Below, one piece after another: positions 43,747 to 51,559 of a stretch of DNA of 64,000 nt. This DNA comes from Oscillospiraceae bacterium. Its GTDB lineage: Bacteria > Bacillota > Clostridia > Oscillospirales > Oscillospiraceae. The notes below the pieces were generated by a model. That model was not told the DNA's origin and searched no databases. It saw only the letters and a program-made list of their open reading frames with translations. Each line of letters opens with the position of its first letter. Positions within the stretch are counted from its first letter, which is position 1. Where the stretch lies: assembly GCA_020025515.1 (NCBI GenBank), contig JAHHRZ010000007.1, positions 41,324 through 105,323 on the forward strand, written 5' to 3'. Made by a program: the position numbers and the translations under genes.

Positions 43747-46383
43747 TTAGTTCCTGCCATCCTTGATAGCAGCCTGTGCAGCAGCCAGGCGAGCGATGGG
43801 AACACGGAAGGGGCTGCAGGAGACATAGTCCAGGCCAATCTTGTGGCAGAACTCAATGGAAGAGGGATCACCGCCGTGCTCGCCGCAGATGCCGCAGTGG
43901 AGGCTGGGACGGACCTTCTTACCCTTTTCAACAGCCATTTCCATCAGGGTGCCCACACCGGTGGTGTCCAGACGGGCGAAGGGATCAGACTCATAGATCT
44001 TGCCGGCATAGTAAGCAGGCAGGAACTTGCCGGCGTCGTCACGGCTGAAGCCGAAGGTCATCTGGGTCAGGTCATTGGTACCGAAGCAGAAGAACTCAGC
44101 CTCAGAAGCAATGTCATCCGCAGTCAGGCAGGCTCTGGGAATCTCAATCATAGTGCCAACCTCGTACTTGAGAGAAGTACCAGATGCAGCGATGACCTCA
44201 TCCGCAGTCTTTACCACCACATCCTTAACAAACTTCATTTCCTTCAGCTCACCAACCAGAGGAATCATGATTTCGGGAACCACATTCCAATCAGCGTGGC
44301 GGGACTTCACAGCCAGAGCAGCCTTAATCACGGCCTTGGTCTGCATAGCGGCGATTTCGGGATAGGTGACAGCCAGACGGCAGCCACGGTGACCCATCAT
44401 GGGGTTGAACTCGTGCAGGTCATTGATGATCTGCTTGATGTAAGCAACCGTCTTGCCCTGTGCCTTTGCCAGTGCTTCGATGTCTGCCTCGTCGGTGGGA
44501 ACAAACTCATGCAGAGGGGGATCCAGGAACCGGATGGTAACGGGATGACCCTCCAGAGCCTCGAACAGACCCTCAAAGTCCGCCTGCTGCATGGGCTCGA
44601 TCTTAGCCAGTGCAGCCTCCCGCTCCTCCACGGTCTCAGAGCAGATCATCTCACGGAATGCGCCAATACGGCTGGGATCAAAGAACATGTGCTCGGTCCG
44701 GCACAGGCCAATGCCTTCTGCACCGAAAGCCGCCGCCTGCTTTGCATCACCGGGGGTATCGGCGTTGGTACGAACGCCCAGCTCCTTATACTTGTCAGCC
44801 AGCTCCATGATCCGGCCAAAATAGCCGGAGTTGGGGTCGGCAGGAATGGTGGGAATCAGAATATCATAGATCGCACCGGTGGAGCCATCCAGAGACAGGA
44901 CATCGCCTTCGTGATAGGTCTTGCCATGGAGGGTAAAGACCTTGTTCTCCTCGTCCATCTTGATGTCGCCGCAGCCGGAGACACAGCAGGTGCCCATGCC
45001 GCGGGCCACAACAGCAGCGTGAGAAGTCTGTCCGCCACGGACGGTCAGGATGCCCTGAGAGTACTTCATACCCTCAATATCTTCGGGGCTGGTCTCCAGA
45101 CGAACCAGAACCACCTTCTCGCCCCGCTTGCCATGCTCCACCGCATCCTCAGCGGTGAACACAATGGTACCGGCAGCAGCGCCGGGAGAAGCCGCAATAC
45201 CCTTTGCCACGGCCTCAGCCTTTTTCAGCTCCTTGGGGTCAAACTGGGGATGCAGCAGCATGTCCAGAGACTTTGCATCAATCTGCATCAAGGCTTCCTT
45301 CTCAGAGATCATACCCTCGTCGATGAGGTCGCAGGCAATCTTAATTGCAGCCGCAGCGGTACGCTTGCCGTTACGGGTCTGCAGCATGTAGAGCTTCTTA
45401 TCCTCAATGGTGAACTCCATATCCTGCATGTCACGGTAGTGGTTCTCCAGGGTGTTGCATACGCCCAGGAACTGCTCATAGACCTCAGGCAGAATCTCCT
45501 GCATCTTCTGGATGGGCATGGGAGTCCGGACACCGGCCACCACGTCTTCGCCCTGTGCATTCATCAGGAATTCACCCATGAGGCCCTTTTCGCCTGTAGC
45601 GGGGTTGCGGGTAAAGGCAACGCCGGTACCGGAGGTATCGCCCAGGTTGCCAAAGGCCATCATCTGAACATTTACGGCAGTGCCCCAAGAATAGGGAATG
45701 TCGTGATCCATACGGTAAATATTGGCACGGGGGTTGTCCCAGGAACGGAACACGGCCTCAATGGCCTTGAACAGCTGCTCCTTGGGATCGGTGGGGAAGT
45801 CAGCACCCAGCTGCTTCTTATACTCGCCCTTAAACTGCTCAGCCAGATCCTTGAGGTCTTCAGCGGACAACTCGTTGTCAAACTGCACACCCTTGCGCTC
45901 CTTCATTTCGTCAATGAGCTTTTCAAAGTATTTCTTGCCCACTTCCATGACGACATCGGAGAACATCTGGATAAAACGGCGGTAGCAGTCATAGGCCCAG
46001 CGGGGATTGCCGGACTTCTTGGCCATGACCTCCACAACTTCCTCGTTGAGGCCCAGGTTCAGAATGGTGTCCATCATACCGGGCATGGAAGCGCGCGCGC
46101 CGGAGCGCACAGAGACCAACAGGGGATTTTCCAGATCACCAAACTTCTTGCCGGTGATTTCTTCCATCTTGGCAATATTTTCCATGATTTCCGCCTTGAT
46201 CTCATCATTGATCTTGCGTCCATCATCATAATATTTCGTGCAGGCTTCAGTGGAAATCGTAAAGCCCTGAGGAACAGGCAGGCCAATCTTGGTCATTTCG
46301 GCCAGGTTGGCACCCTTGCCGCCCAGCAGCTCACGCATAGAACCGTTTCCTTCGGTAAACAGGTAGACATACTTGTGAGACAT
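43747..46383 (-). CDS. ppdK: Pyruvate, phosphate dikinase
   Basis: An 878-residue enzyme, the usual length. The N-terminal ATP-grasp domain begins with the GGKGANLAEM block; the swivelling His is in GGQTSHAAVVARGMG; the C-terminal PEP/pyruvate barrel includes GTNDLTQMTFGFSRDD and the acid/base Cys in HCGICGEHGG. It interconverts pyruvate and PEP with ATP/AMP and pyrophosphate, serving glycolysis or gluconeogenesis in anaerobes. No regulatory kinase-phosphorylase is adjacent. AAAGGGG precedes the ATG. Confidence 0.97.
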   Translation of the reverse strand: MSHKYVYLFTEGNGSMRELLGGKGANLAEMTKIGLPVPQGFTISTEACTKYYDDGRKINDEIKAEIMENIAKMEEITGKKFGDLENPLLVSVRSGARASMPGMMDTILNLGLNEEVVEVMAKKSGNPRWAYDCYRRFIQMFSDVVMEVGKKYFEKLIDEMKERKGVQFDNELSAEDLKDLAEQFKGEYKKQLGADFPTDPKEQLFKAIEAVFRSWDNPRANIYRMDHDIPYSWGTAVNVQMMAFGNLGDTSGTGVAFTRNPATGEKGLMGEFLMNAQGEDVVAGVRTPMPIQKMQEILPEVYEQFLGVCNTLENHYRDMQDMEFTIEDKKLYMLQTRNGKRTAAAAIKIACDLIDEGMISEKEALMQIDAKSLDMLLHPQFDPKELKKAEAVAKGIAASPGAAAGTIVFTAEDAVEHGKRGEKVVLVRLETSPEDIEGMKYSQGILTVRGGQTSHAAVVARGMGTCCVSGCGDIKMDEENKVFTLHGKTYHEGDVLSLDGSTGAIYDILIPTIPADPNSGYFGRIMELADKYKELGVRTNADTPGDAKQAAAFGAEGIGLCRTEHMFFDPSRIGAFREMICSETVEEREAALAKIEPMQQADFEGLFEALEGHPVTIRFLDPPLHEFVPTDEADIEALAKAQGKTVAYIKQIINDLHEFNPMMGHRGCRLAVTYPEIAAMQTKAVIKAALAVKSRHADWNVVPEIMIPLVGELKEMKFVKDVVVKTADEVIAASGTSLKYEVGTMIEIPRACLTADDIASEAEFFCFGTNDLTQMTFGFSRDDAGKFLPAYYAGKIYESDPFARLDTTGVGTLMEMAVEKGKKVRPSLHCGICGEHGGDPSSIEFCHKIGLDYVSCSPFRVPIARLAAAQAAIKDGRN

Positions 46384-46468
46384 TCGGTTTTACCCCTTTC
46401 ATTTTGCAGGCAGATCGACTGCCCATTTCATTTTGAGTCATGGAAAGCTGTATACTTTCCGGCACTTC

Positions 46469-46497
46469 AGTATAACACGCCTTTCACAAAAATGCAA
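46469..46497 (-). promoter_or_regulatory. ppdK promoter
   Basis: TTGCAT (46497-46492), 17-base spacer, TATACT (46474-46469), leftward, about 85 bases before ppdK. Confidence 0.78.
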
Positions 46498-46604
46498 GGA
46501 GTTAGAAGCCAAAAAAATACAATATGCACAATTTTATTTTCCAGAACCGTCCATTTATCGACTCCTTTCCTTTTTGACTCTCCAAATTGGTAAATTTCTG
46601 CCAT

Positions 46605-47402
46605 TCATATTGTCTTAGGAATCGTGATGGTCAGGGTGATTTCCCGTTCCGTCTCCTGCTGCTGACTCACTGCCGCTACCCCGGCTTTTTGCATCAGATC
46701 CAGGCTTTGTCCCAGATCCCGGAGGAATCTGCGCACTGTGGGTGCCTTCACGGGTTTGGGGGTCTTTTCTTGGGCTGTTAGTAAGCTCTGGATGTACTGC
46801 TCCGTTTGGCTGACTGTCAGCCCCCGCTGTAAAATCACACCTACAGCCGCAAGCTTCGCCTCCTCAGAGCCAAGGTTCAGCAGTGCTCTTGCATGTCGTT
46901 CCGTAAGTCCACCACTGCGCAGGGCATCCAGCACCTGCGGGGAATGGCGCAGCAGCCGCAGCTTGTTTGCCACGGCAGACTGACTTTTTCCGATTTGTTT
47001 CGCCACCTGCTCCTGTGACAGGTTCCCCAGCTTCATAAGCCGGGACAGCCCCTGTGCTTCCTCTATAAAATCCAAATCCCGGCGCTGCAAATTCTCCACC
47101 AGTGCCGCCAGACAAGATTCCCGGTCATCCATACTCATGAGCAGGCATGGCACCTCCTCCAGACCTGCCAGCTTGGCGGCCCTGAGTCTTCTCTCCCCTG
47201 CAATCAACTCATAGAGGTTTCCCACGCGCCTGACACTGAGGGGCTGTAGGACACCGTGCTCTCTGATACTCTCTGCCAGCTCCTGTAGTCCCGTCTGATC
47301 AAAAACCTGCCTGGGCTGGGTGGGATTGTTCCGAATGGAGCGAACCGATAAGAACACCACCCGCCCGGTTTCCATGTATGTTTTCAATTTTCCACACTGC
47401 AA
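46605..47402 (-). CDS. noc: Nucleoid occlusion protein Noc (ParB family)
   Basis: A ParB/Noc-family CTPase of about 265 residues. The CTP-binding blocks are GERRLRAAKLAG and ENLQRRDLDFIEEAQG; the DNA-binding helices follow. Positions that in published work separate Noc from ParB read Noc-like here: Q in GKSQS, K in ANKLR and R in TERHAR. The C-terminus (ITLTITIPK) also fits Noc. A near-perfect Noc site lies 85 bases upstream and no parA is nearby. Start is uncertain: TTG 47402 has AGGAGG; ATG 47423 has none. Confidence 0.82.
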   Translation of the reverse strand: MQCGKLKTYMETGRVVFLSVRSIRNNPTQPRQVFDQTGLQELAESIREHGVLQPLSVRRVGNLYELIAGERRLRAAKLAGLEEVPCLLMSMDDRESCLAALVENLQRRDLDFIEEAQGLSRLMKLGNLSQEQVAKQIGKSQSAVANKLRLLRHSPQVLDALRSGGLTERHARALLNLGSEEAKLAAVGVILQRGLTVSQTEQYIQSLLTAQEKTPKPVKAPTVRRFLRDLGQSLDLMQKAGVAAVSQQQETEREITLTITIPKTI

Positions 47403-47486
47403 CGCATTTGCCCTCCTTTGCATCGTCAGCTTCTGTAATTACAATTTTATCCCAATGTTATAAAAAATCCCACGAAAGCCAGAGCC

Positions 47487-47500
47487 ATTTCCCGGGAAAC
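47487..47500. promoter_or_regulatory. Noc-binding site (NBS)
   Basis: ATTTCCCGGGAAAC matches the published Noc consensus ATTTCCCGGGAAAT at 13 of 14 positions. It is the only such match I found in the window and lies immediately upstream of noc, suggesting autoregulation or a local Noc-loading site. Confidence 0.8.
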
Positions 47501-47546
47501 AGCACGACGGTTTTCGCAGGGTTTGCAAAAATTGAAGGTTTTCCAG

Positions 47547-47573
47547 CTGTAGGGCAGAATTTCCACCCTACAG
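47547..47573 (-). terminator. Hairpin after sigG
   Basis: Perfect 8-bp stem CTGTAGGG/CCCTACAG with an 11-base loop, 17 bases after the sigG stop. No T-run, so termination is uncertain. Confidence 0.45.
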
Positions 47574-47590
47574 TGGTATGATAAGCGCAA

Positions 47591-48370
47591 TCAGGATTCC
47601 ATGATGCTTTTTCTCATGGAGGAAATTGCGTTTTTTTCCAAGCGGGAAACCTGGGCCTGGGAAATCCCCACCTGCCCGGCCACCTCCATCTGGGTCTTGC
47701 CATCATAAAAGCGCAGAATCAAAATCTGCTTTTCTCTGGGAGACAAGGTCCCAAATGCATTCTTCAAATCCATTCGTTCAATCCATCTGTCATCCGTGTT
47801 CTTTGTATCACGCACCTGATCCATTACGGTAATGGGATCGCCTCCGTCGGAGTATACGGGATCATACAAAGAAACCGGGGACGCAATGGCATCCATCGCG
47901 CAGGACACCTCTTCCAGTTTGAGGTTCAGCCGGTTGGCCACCTCCTCCAGGGTAGGCTCCTTTCCCTGCTCGGCCTGCATAGCCTCCTTGCACTGCAAAA
48001 CCTTATAGGCAACATCCCGCAAAGATCTGCTGACCCGCAGAACACTGTTGTCTCGCAGATAGCGCCGGACTTCTCCGGCAATCATCGGAACTCCATAGGT
48101 GGAAAAACGCACCTGCTTGGTCTCGTCAAAGTTGGAGATGGCCTTGAGAAGGCCGATGCATCCCACCTGAAACAGATCATCTGGATTCTCTCCCCTGCTC
48201 CCAAAGCGCTGAATGACAGACAGGACCAATCTCAGATTCCCTTCCACAAGCTGCTGTCTGGCATCTTCGTCCCCGGCCTTGGCCAGGGACATGAGACGCA
48301 CCATCTCCTCATTTTTCAGAGTTTTCAGTTTCGATGTGTTGACGCCGCTGATTTCCACTTTCCCTTGCAT
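47591..48370 (-). CDS. sigG: Forespore sigma factor SigG
   Basis: A 259-residue sigma factor. The N-terminal KVEISGVNTSKLKTLKNEEM and the region-2 block DDLFQVGCIGLLKAISNFD match SigG; region 4 carries KTQMEVAGQVGISQAQVSRLEK. It directs late forespore transcription, including gpr, which is the next gene to the right. SigG commonly sits beside spoIIGA-sigE; here it stands alone between noc and gpr. GGAGGG precedes the ATG. I found no convincing SigF-type promoter upstream. Confidence 0.95.
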   Translation of the reverse strand: MQGKVEISGVNTSKLKTLKNEEMVRLMSLAKAGDEDARQQLVEGNLRLVLSVIQRFGSRGENPDDLFQVGCIGLLKAISNFDETKQVRFSTYGVPMIAGEVRRYLRDNSVLRVSRSLRDVAYKVLQCKEAMQAEQGKEPTLEEVANRLNLKLEEVSCAMDAIASPVSLYDPVYSDGGDPITVMDQVRDTKNTDDRWIERMDLKNAFGTLSPREKQILILRFYDGKTQMEVAGQVGISQAQVSRLEKNAISSMRKSIMES

Positions 48371-48392
48371 GGTATCCCTCCGGCTATATCTT

Positions 48393-48415
48393 CAGGCCTT
48401 TTGGGGCCTGTTTTT
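48393..48415 (+). terminator. Rightward-facing terminator-like hairpin upstream of sigG
   Basis: CAGGCC/GGCCTG stem (48393-48398 with 48405-48410) followed on the plus strand by five Ts. No plus-strand gene precedes it, so it may stop antisense transcripts or, read leftwards, lie in the sigG leader. Confidence 0.5.
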
Positions 48416-48497
48416 CTTTGTCAAGGGGGTATTTCTATTTTTGTGTAAAGTCACAATTTTTCATAGCCACCACAGATTTTGCTACCAAATCCCCCGG

Positions 48498-48746
48498 ATT
48501 TCCACAAGCAGAACTTCTGTTTTTTCAAATTATTTCGTCTGTTTTTTTCTGACGCCACTTTGCAGGCAGCTGTTGATAACCTGGCTTTCCACCGTAAATT
48601 TCTTCCGATATTCACAAAAATATACATGATTTTTTCTGTGCAAAAAACGGCATAAATCTGGAAGCCTGTGGACAAACAGAAGTTTTGCACAATCTCCACA
48701 GGTTTATCCACAAGTCCACAAGCCTGTGCACAACCTCTGTGGATAC
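48498..48746. promoter_or_regulatory. DnaA-box cluster (candidate origin or DnaA-binding locus)
   Basis: One perfect box TTATCCACA (48704-48712) and at least seven one-mismatch boxes on both strands: 48571-48579, 48608-48616, 48637-48645, 48667-48675, 48683-48691, 48725-48733 and 48738-48746. A weaker two-mismatch box is at 48498-48506. The left part is AT-rich with several A/T runs, as needed for unwinding. dnaA and dnaN are not in the window. Confidence 0.55.
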
Positions 48747-48775
48747 ACAGGATGGTTCTGCTTCATTTTTCGCCC

Positions 48776-49603
48776 CTAATCTACAAATTGTGCAATTTCT
48801 TCAGAGGACCAATGGGGAAAGACCGCTCTGTGAATTCCAGCAGAAATTAGACTTGACAAACGCCTCACTCTGGCATCGATATCTCGGTCTGTCACCAGAA
48901 GCGGGGCTTCCTTTGTTCCCGCATCCATCACCGTGGGAACCCCAACTGCCACCACCGGAACCCCCAGGGTCTTTTCAGAAAAAGCGGCCCGGCTGTTTCC
49001 TACGCCGGACCCGGGAACAATCCCTGCGTCTGTCACCTGAATCACCTTGCATAGTCGGTCAGACTCCCCCGCTGCCAGGGCATCCACCACCAGAACCCGG
49101 TCCGGTTTGGTGGCCTCTACTACACTCTTGACAATTTCGGCGCTTTCCATTCCTGTGGTCCCCAAAACCCCCGGCTCCAGGGCACTGACCGCAGGCATGT
49201 CCGAGAAGATCCGGGGCAGACTTCTGCGCAAATGCCGGGTAATCACAAGCCCCCGCACCGTAAGAGGCCCCACTGCATCCGGTGTCATGGCCCGGTTTCC
49301 CAGTCCCACCACCAGAAGACTCTGCCGGGCATCCAGTGCCAGCATCTGGGCCAGAAGCTTTCCCAGAGCTTCCGTGACCTCCGGTGTAGGCCTGCCGTCC
49401 CGGCTTACCCAGATGGTTTCATAGCGGCCTCTGGGCTTTCCCAGGGCCTCTTCCCCCACGGCATCCAGGATGGTCACCTCATGGTGACGGACCCCGTCTT
49501 TAGTCCATTGTCTGGCCTCTACGCCTGGTAATTTGGTGGTTGCTCCCGCAGATTTCTCCCACAGACCATGGGCCTCTTCTGCCAAATCTGTGCGTATTGC
49601 CAT
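48776..49603 (-). CDS. gpr: Germination protease GPR
   Basis: A 275-residue aspartic-type protease (family A25) that degrades small acid-soluble spore proteins at germination. Recognisable blocks are VVGLGNRAMTPDAVGPL, GVLGTTGMESAEI, VVDALAA and DAGIVPGSGVGN. It is shorter than the Bacillus enzyme (about 370): the sequence starts at IRTDLAEEA, leaving only about three residues of propeptide, and a long internal loop before LLVTDRDID is absent. GGGAGG precedes the ATG. Divergent from rpsT. Confidence 0.94.
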   Translation of the reverse strand: MAIRTDLAEEAHGLWEKSAGATTKLPGVEARQWTKDGVRHHEVTILDAVGEEALGKPRGRYETIWVSRDGRPTPEVTEALGKLLAQMLALDARQSLLVVGLGNRAMTPDAVGPLTVRGLVITRHLRRSLPRIFSDMPAVSALEPGVLGTTGMESAEIVKSVVEATKPDRVLVVDALAAGESDRLCKVIQVTDAGIVPGSGVGNSRAAFSEKTLGVPVVAVGVPTVMDAGTKEAPLLVTDRDIDARVRRLSSLISAGIHRAVFPHWSSEEIAQFVD

Positions 49604-49692
49604 TTTTGTCTCCTCCCTGCCATATGATTACAGGTAGCTTTTCCGATATTATGAAAATCTATGCAAATTCAGAAAATTTTTTAAAAAAACTA

Positions 49693-49721
49693 TTGATTTT
49701 ATAGGCCAGAGCAGTTATAAT
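49693..49721 (+). promoter_or_regulatory. rpsT promoter
   Basis: TTGATT (49693-49698), 17-base spacer, perfect TATAAT (49716-49721), preceded by an A/T-rich stretch that could act as an UP element. Confidence 0.82.
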
Positions 49722-49786
49722 GTATTTCTGCATGATACTGGCTCAAAAGGTCAGTGATACAAACGCTATTGGAGGAGGTGTAAACC

Positions 49787-50050
49787 GTGCCCAACATTAA
49801 ATCTGCTAAGAAGAGAGTCGAGTTGTCTAAGGTCGCTTATGAGATGAACAAGGCTAAGAAGTCCGAGATGAAGACTGCTCTGAAGAAGTTCGAGGCTGCC
49901 GTTGTTTCCGGCAACCGTGAGCAAGCCGATAGCGCTTACAAGGCAGCCGTCAAGATCGTTGACCAGGGCGTGAAGAATGGGATTCTTCACAAGAACAACG
50001 CTGCCCGCAAGAAGAGCAGCATGGCCCTGAAGCTGAACAAGCTGGCCTAA
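49787..50050 (+). CDS. rpsT: Ribosomal protein S20
   Basis: An 87-residue lysine-rich helical protein with the S20 N-terminus (PNIKSAKKRV) and the C-terminal HKNNAARKKS block. It binds the 5' domain of 16S rRNA. The start is GTG at 49787, 6 bases after GGAGGAGGTG. Promoter and a strong terminator frame it as a single-gene transcript. Confidence 0.97.
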   Translation: MPNIKSAKKRVELSKVAYEMNKAKKSEMKTALKKFEAAVVSGNREQADSAYKAAVKIVDQGVKNGILHKNNAARKKSSMALKLNKLA

Positions 50051-50064
50051 TCTCTTGAAAATAT

Positions 50065-50097
50065 CTCCTTCTGGACTTGGTCCGGGAGGAGTTTTTT
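50065..50097 (+). terminator. rpsT terminator
   Basis: 12-bp stem (50065-50076 with 50080-50091, some G-T pairs), 3-base loop, then six Ts. Confidence 0.93.
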
Positions 50098-50136
50098 CAT
50101 TTTTACCCCTATGTATTCCAAAGACGGAGGTTCCCC

Positions 50137-51177
50137 ATGGAACACATTTACCCTTCTTTTTACAAAACCTTCCGATGCAGTGCCAGCCGCTGCCCGGATA
50201 ACTGCTGCTTTGGCTGGGGTGTGGTGGTGGATGACGACACTGCCGCCTTCTACGAGTCTCTGGATACCCCTCTGGGTCATGCCCTGCGCAGGGCCATGAT
50301 GATCGATGAGGACGGAGACCGGGTCTTTCGGATGGACAGCGGACACTGTCCCCTTCTCACAGAGGACAACCTCTGCCGGGTGGAACTGGAGCTTGGCCAC
50401 GAGGCCCCCTGCGCCACCTGCAGGAAGTTTCCCCGCCTCACCCAGGATTACGGCTCGTTCATTGAGTACGGCCTCACCATGGCCTGTCCGGAGGCTGCCA
50501 GGCTGATGCTCCTGGAGCAGTCCTCCTGGATCTTGGAGACGGAAACTTCTGAGGAGGCAGCCGAACCTTCGGACTATGACAGAGACTTCCTGCAAGAGCT
50601 TCTGAAGGTTCGTCAGCAGCTTCTTTCTCTGGCCTGGGACCCGGAGGTATCCCCCACACAAGCCTTGTCTCTGTGCCTCTCTCTGGGGCGGTGGTATCAA
50701 AGCCATGTGGACGGCGTAACCGCCGATCCCTGGGAAAAGGCCCCGCTCCCCGGTCAGCCGGGAGATCTGTCCGCTGTGCTGCAGGCCCATCTGGACTTGG
50801 AAATTCTCACCGGGCAATGGCGTGATCTTCTCACCCAAGGACTTTCTTATGAAGCTGCTGCCCTTCCGGAGCTGCCGGAGAGTCCTATGCTCCGAAACCT
50901 GATTACTTACTACCTCTATCACTACTGGCTGCAAGCCGTCTGTGACTACGAGCCCTGCCTCAGGCTTCAGCTTTTGGCTGTTCATTGGATCGTTGTGCGG
51001 CATTTGGCCCGTGTCTGTCTGGCTGTGGAGGGACAACTGGAACCTGAACGGCTCATTCAACTCTTCCAGCTCTACTCCAAAGAAGTGGAGCACGACAGCG
51101 TGAACCGAGATGAATTGATGGATTTGCTGGCGGAAGATCCCCGTTTCTCTCCGGAAGCCTTGACCGGTCTGCTCTAA
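50137..51177 (+). CDS. FliB-like cysteine-cluster protein (flagellin lysine-N-methylase family)
   Basis: A 346-residue protein with the FliB cysteine cluster: CSASRCPDNCCFGW near the N-terminus, then CPLL..LCR and PCATCRKFPR, likely binding an iron-sulfur cluster or zinc. FliB methylates flagellin lysines in Salmonella; many clostridial homologues occur without that evidence. No flagellar gene is in the window, so the substrate is open. I chose ATG 50137 with GGAGG at 50126-50130. Confidence 0.85.
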   Translation: MEHIYPSFYKTFRCSASRCPDNCCFGWGVVVDDDTAAFYESLDTPLGHALRRAMMIDEDGDRVFRMDSGHCPLLTEDNLCRVELELGHEAPCATCRKFPRLTQDYGSFIEYGLTMACPEAARLMLLEQSSWILETETSEEAAEPSDYDRDFLQELLKVRQQLLSLAWDPEVSPTQALSLCLSLGRWYQSHVDGVTADPWEKAPLPGQPGDLSAVLQAHLDLEILTGQWRDLLTQGLSYEAAALPELPESPMLRNLITYYLYHYWLQAVCDYEPCLRLQLLAVHWIVVRHLARVCLAVEGQLEPERLIQLFQLYSKEVEHDSVNRDELMDLLAEDPRFSPEALTGLL

Positions 51178-51232
51178 GTCGGAATAAGTTCGTTTCTTCC
51201 GGGTATCCTCCTGAATGAAAGGAGGGATTCCC

Positions 51233-51361
51233 TTGGAAAAACCAGATCAGCTTCCGTTTCCGTTTATTCCAGAAGTCGGCTTTGCCATCCCCGTGGAGCT
51301 TTACCCGGAAGCACTCAGGGCGATGCAGGTAGACCCCAAGGTAAAAGACGAAAATCCGTAA
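51233..51361 (+). CDS. Small protein of 42 residues, unknown function
   Basis: A TTG-start frame 7 bases after an excellent AAAGGAGGG (51218-51226). The peptide begins MEKPDQLPFPFIPEVGF; it is proline-rich with alternating hydrophobic residues and ends in a charged tail (VDPKVKDENP). No membrane helix. It follows the FliB-like gene by 55 bases and may share its transcript; a terminator comes about 80 bases later. Confidence 0.5.
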   Translation: MEKPDQLPFPFIPEVGFAIPVELYPEALRAMQVDPKVKDENP

Positions 51362-51438
51362 TCCGTCAGTAGAAAGATTCACTATTCGGTCCATTTGAAT
51401 ATCTGATACGTTCGGACGGGTATTCAGGGAAACAGGTC

Positions 51439-51484
51439 AAACGCACCAAAGGCAGCCATTTTTTCGGCCGCCTTTGGTGCGTTT
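51439..51484. terminator. Terminator after the small gene
   Basis: Perfect 15-bp inverted repeat (51439-51453 with 51470-51484), ending in a short T-run on each strand. Confidence 0.8.
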
Positions 51485-51512
51485 CCAAATGAACCATTTT
51501 AGAGAAATAGAA

Positions 51513-51555
51513 AACGGCTGCCGTTTCAGGTATCATACCCAAAACGGCAGCCGTT
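51513..51555. terminator. dnaJ terminator
   Basis: 14-bp inverted repeat (51513-51526 with 51542-51555) 5 bases after the dnaJ stop. Each arm is itself nearly palindromic (AACGGC..GCCGTT), so alternative small hairpins are possible. T-rich on the plus strand side. Confidence 0.8.
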
Positions 51556-51559
51556 ATTT

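Noticed and set aside
43720..46593. A 957-codon open frame on the plus strand opposite ppdK
   Set aside because: It mirrors a GC-rich, strongly biased ppdK coding strand; the peptide matches no family and has no ribosome-binding site, while ppdK is unmistakable.
49604..49700. SigG-type promoter upstream of gpr
   Set aside because: CATAATA resembles the -10 element, but no -35 element lies at the required distance.
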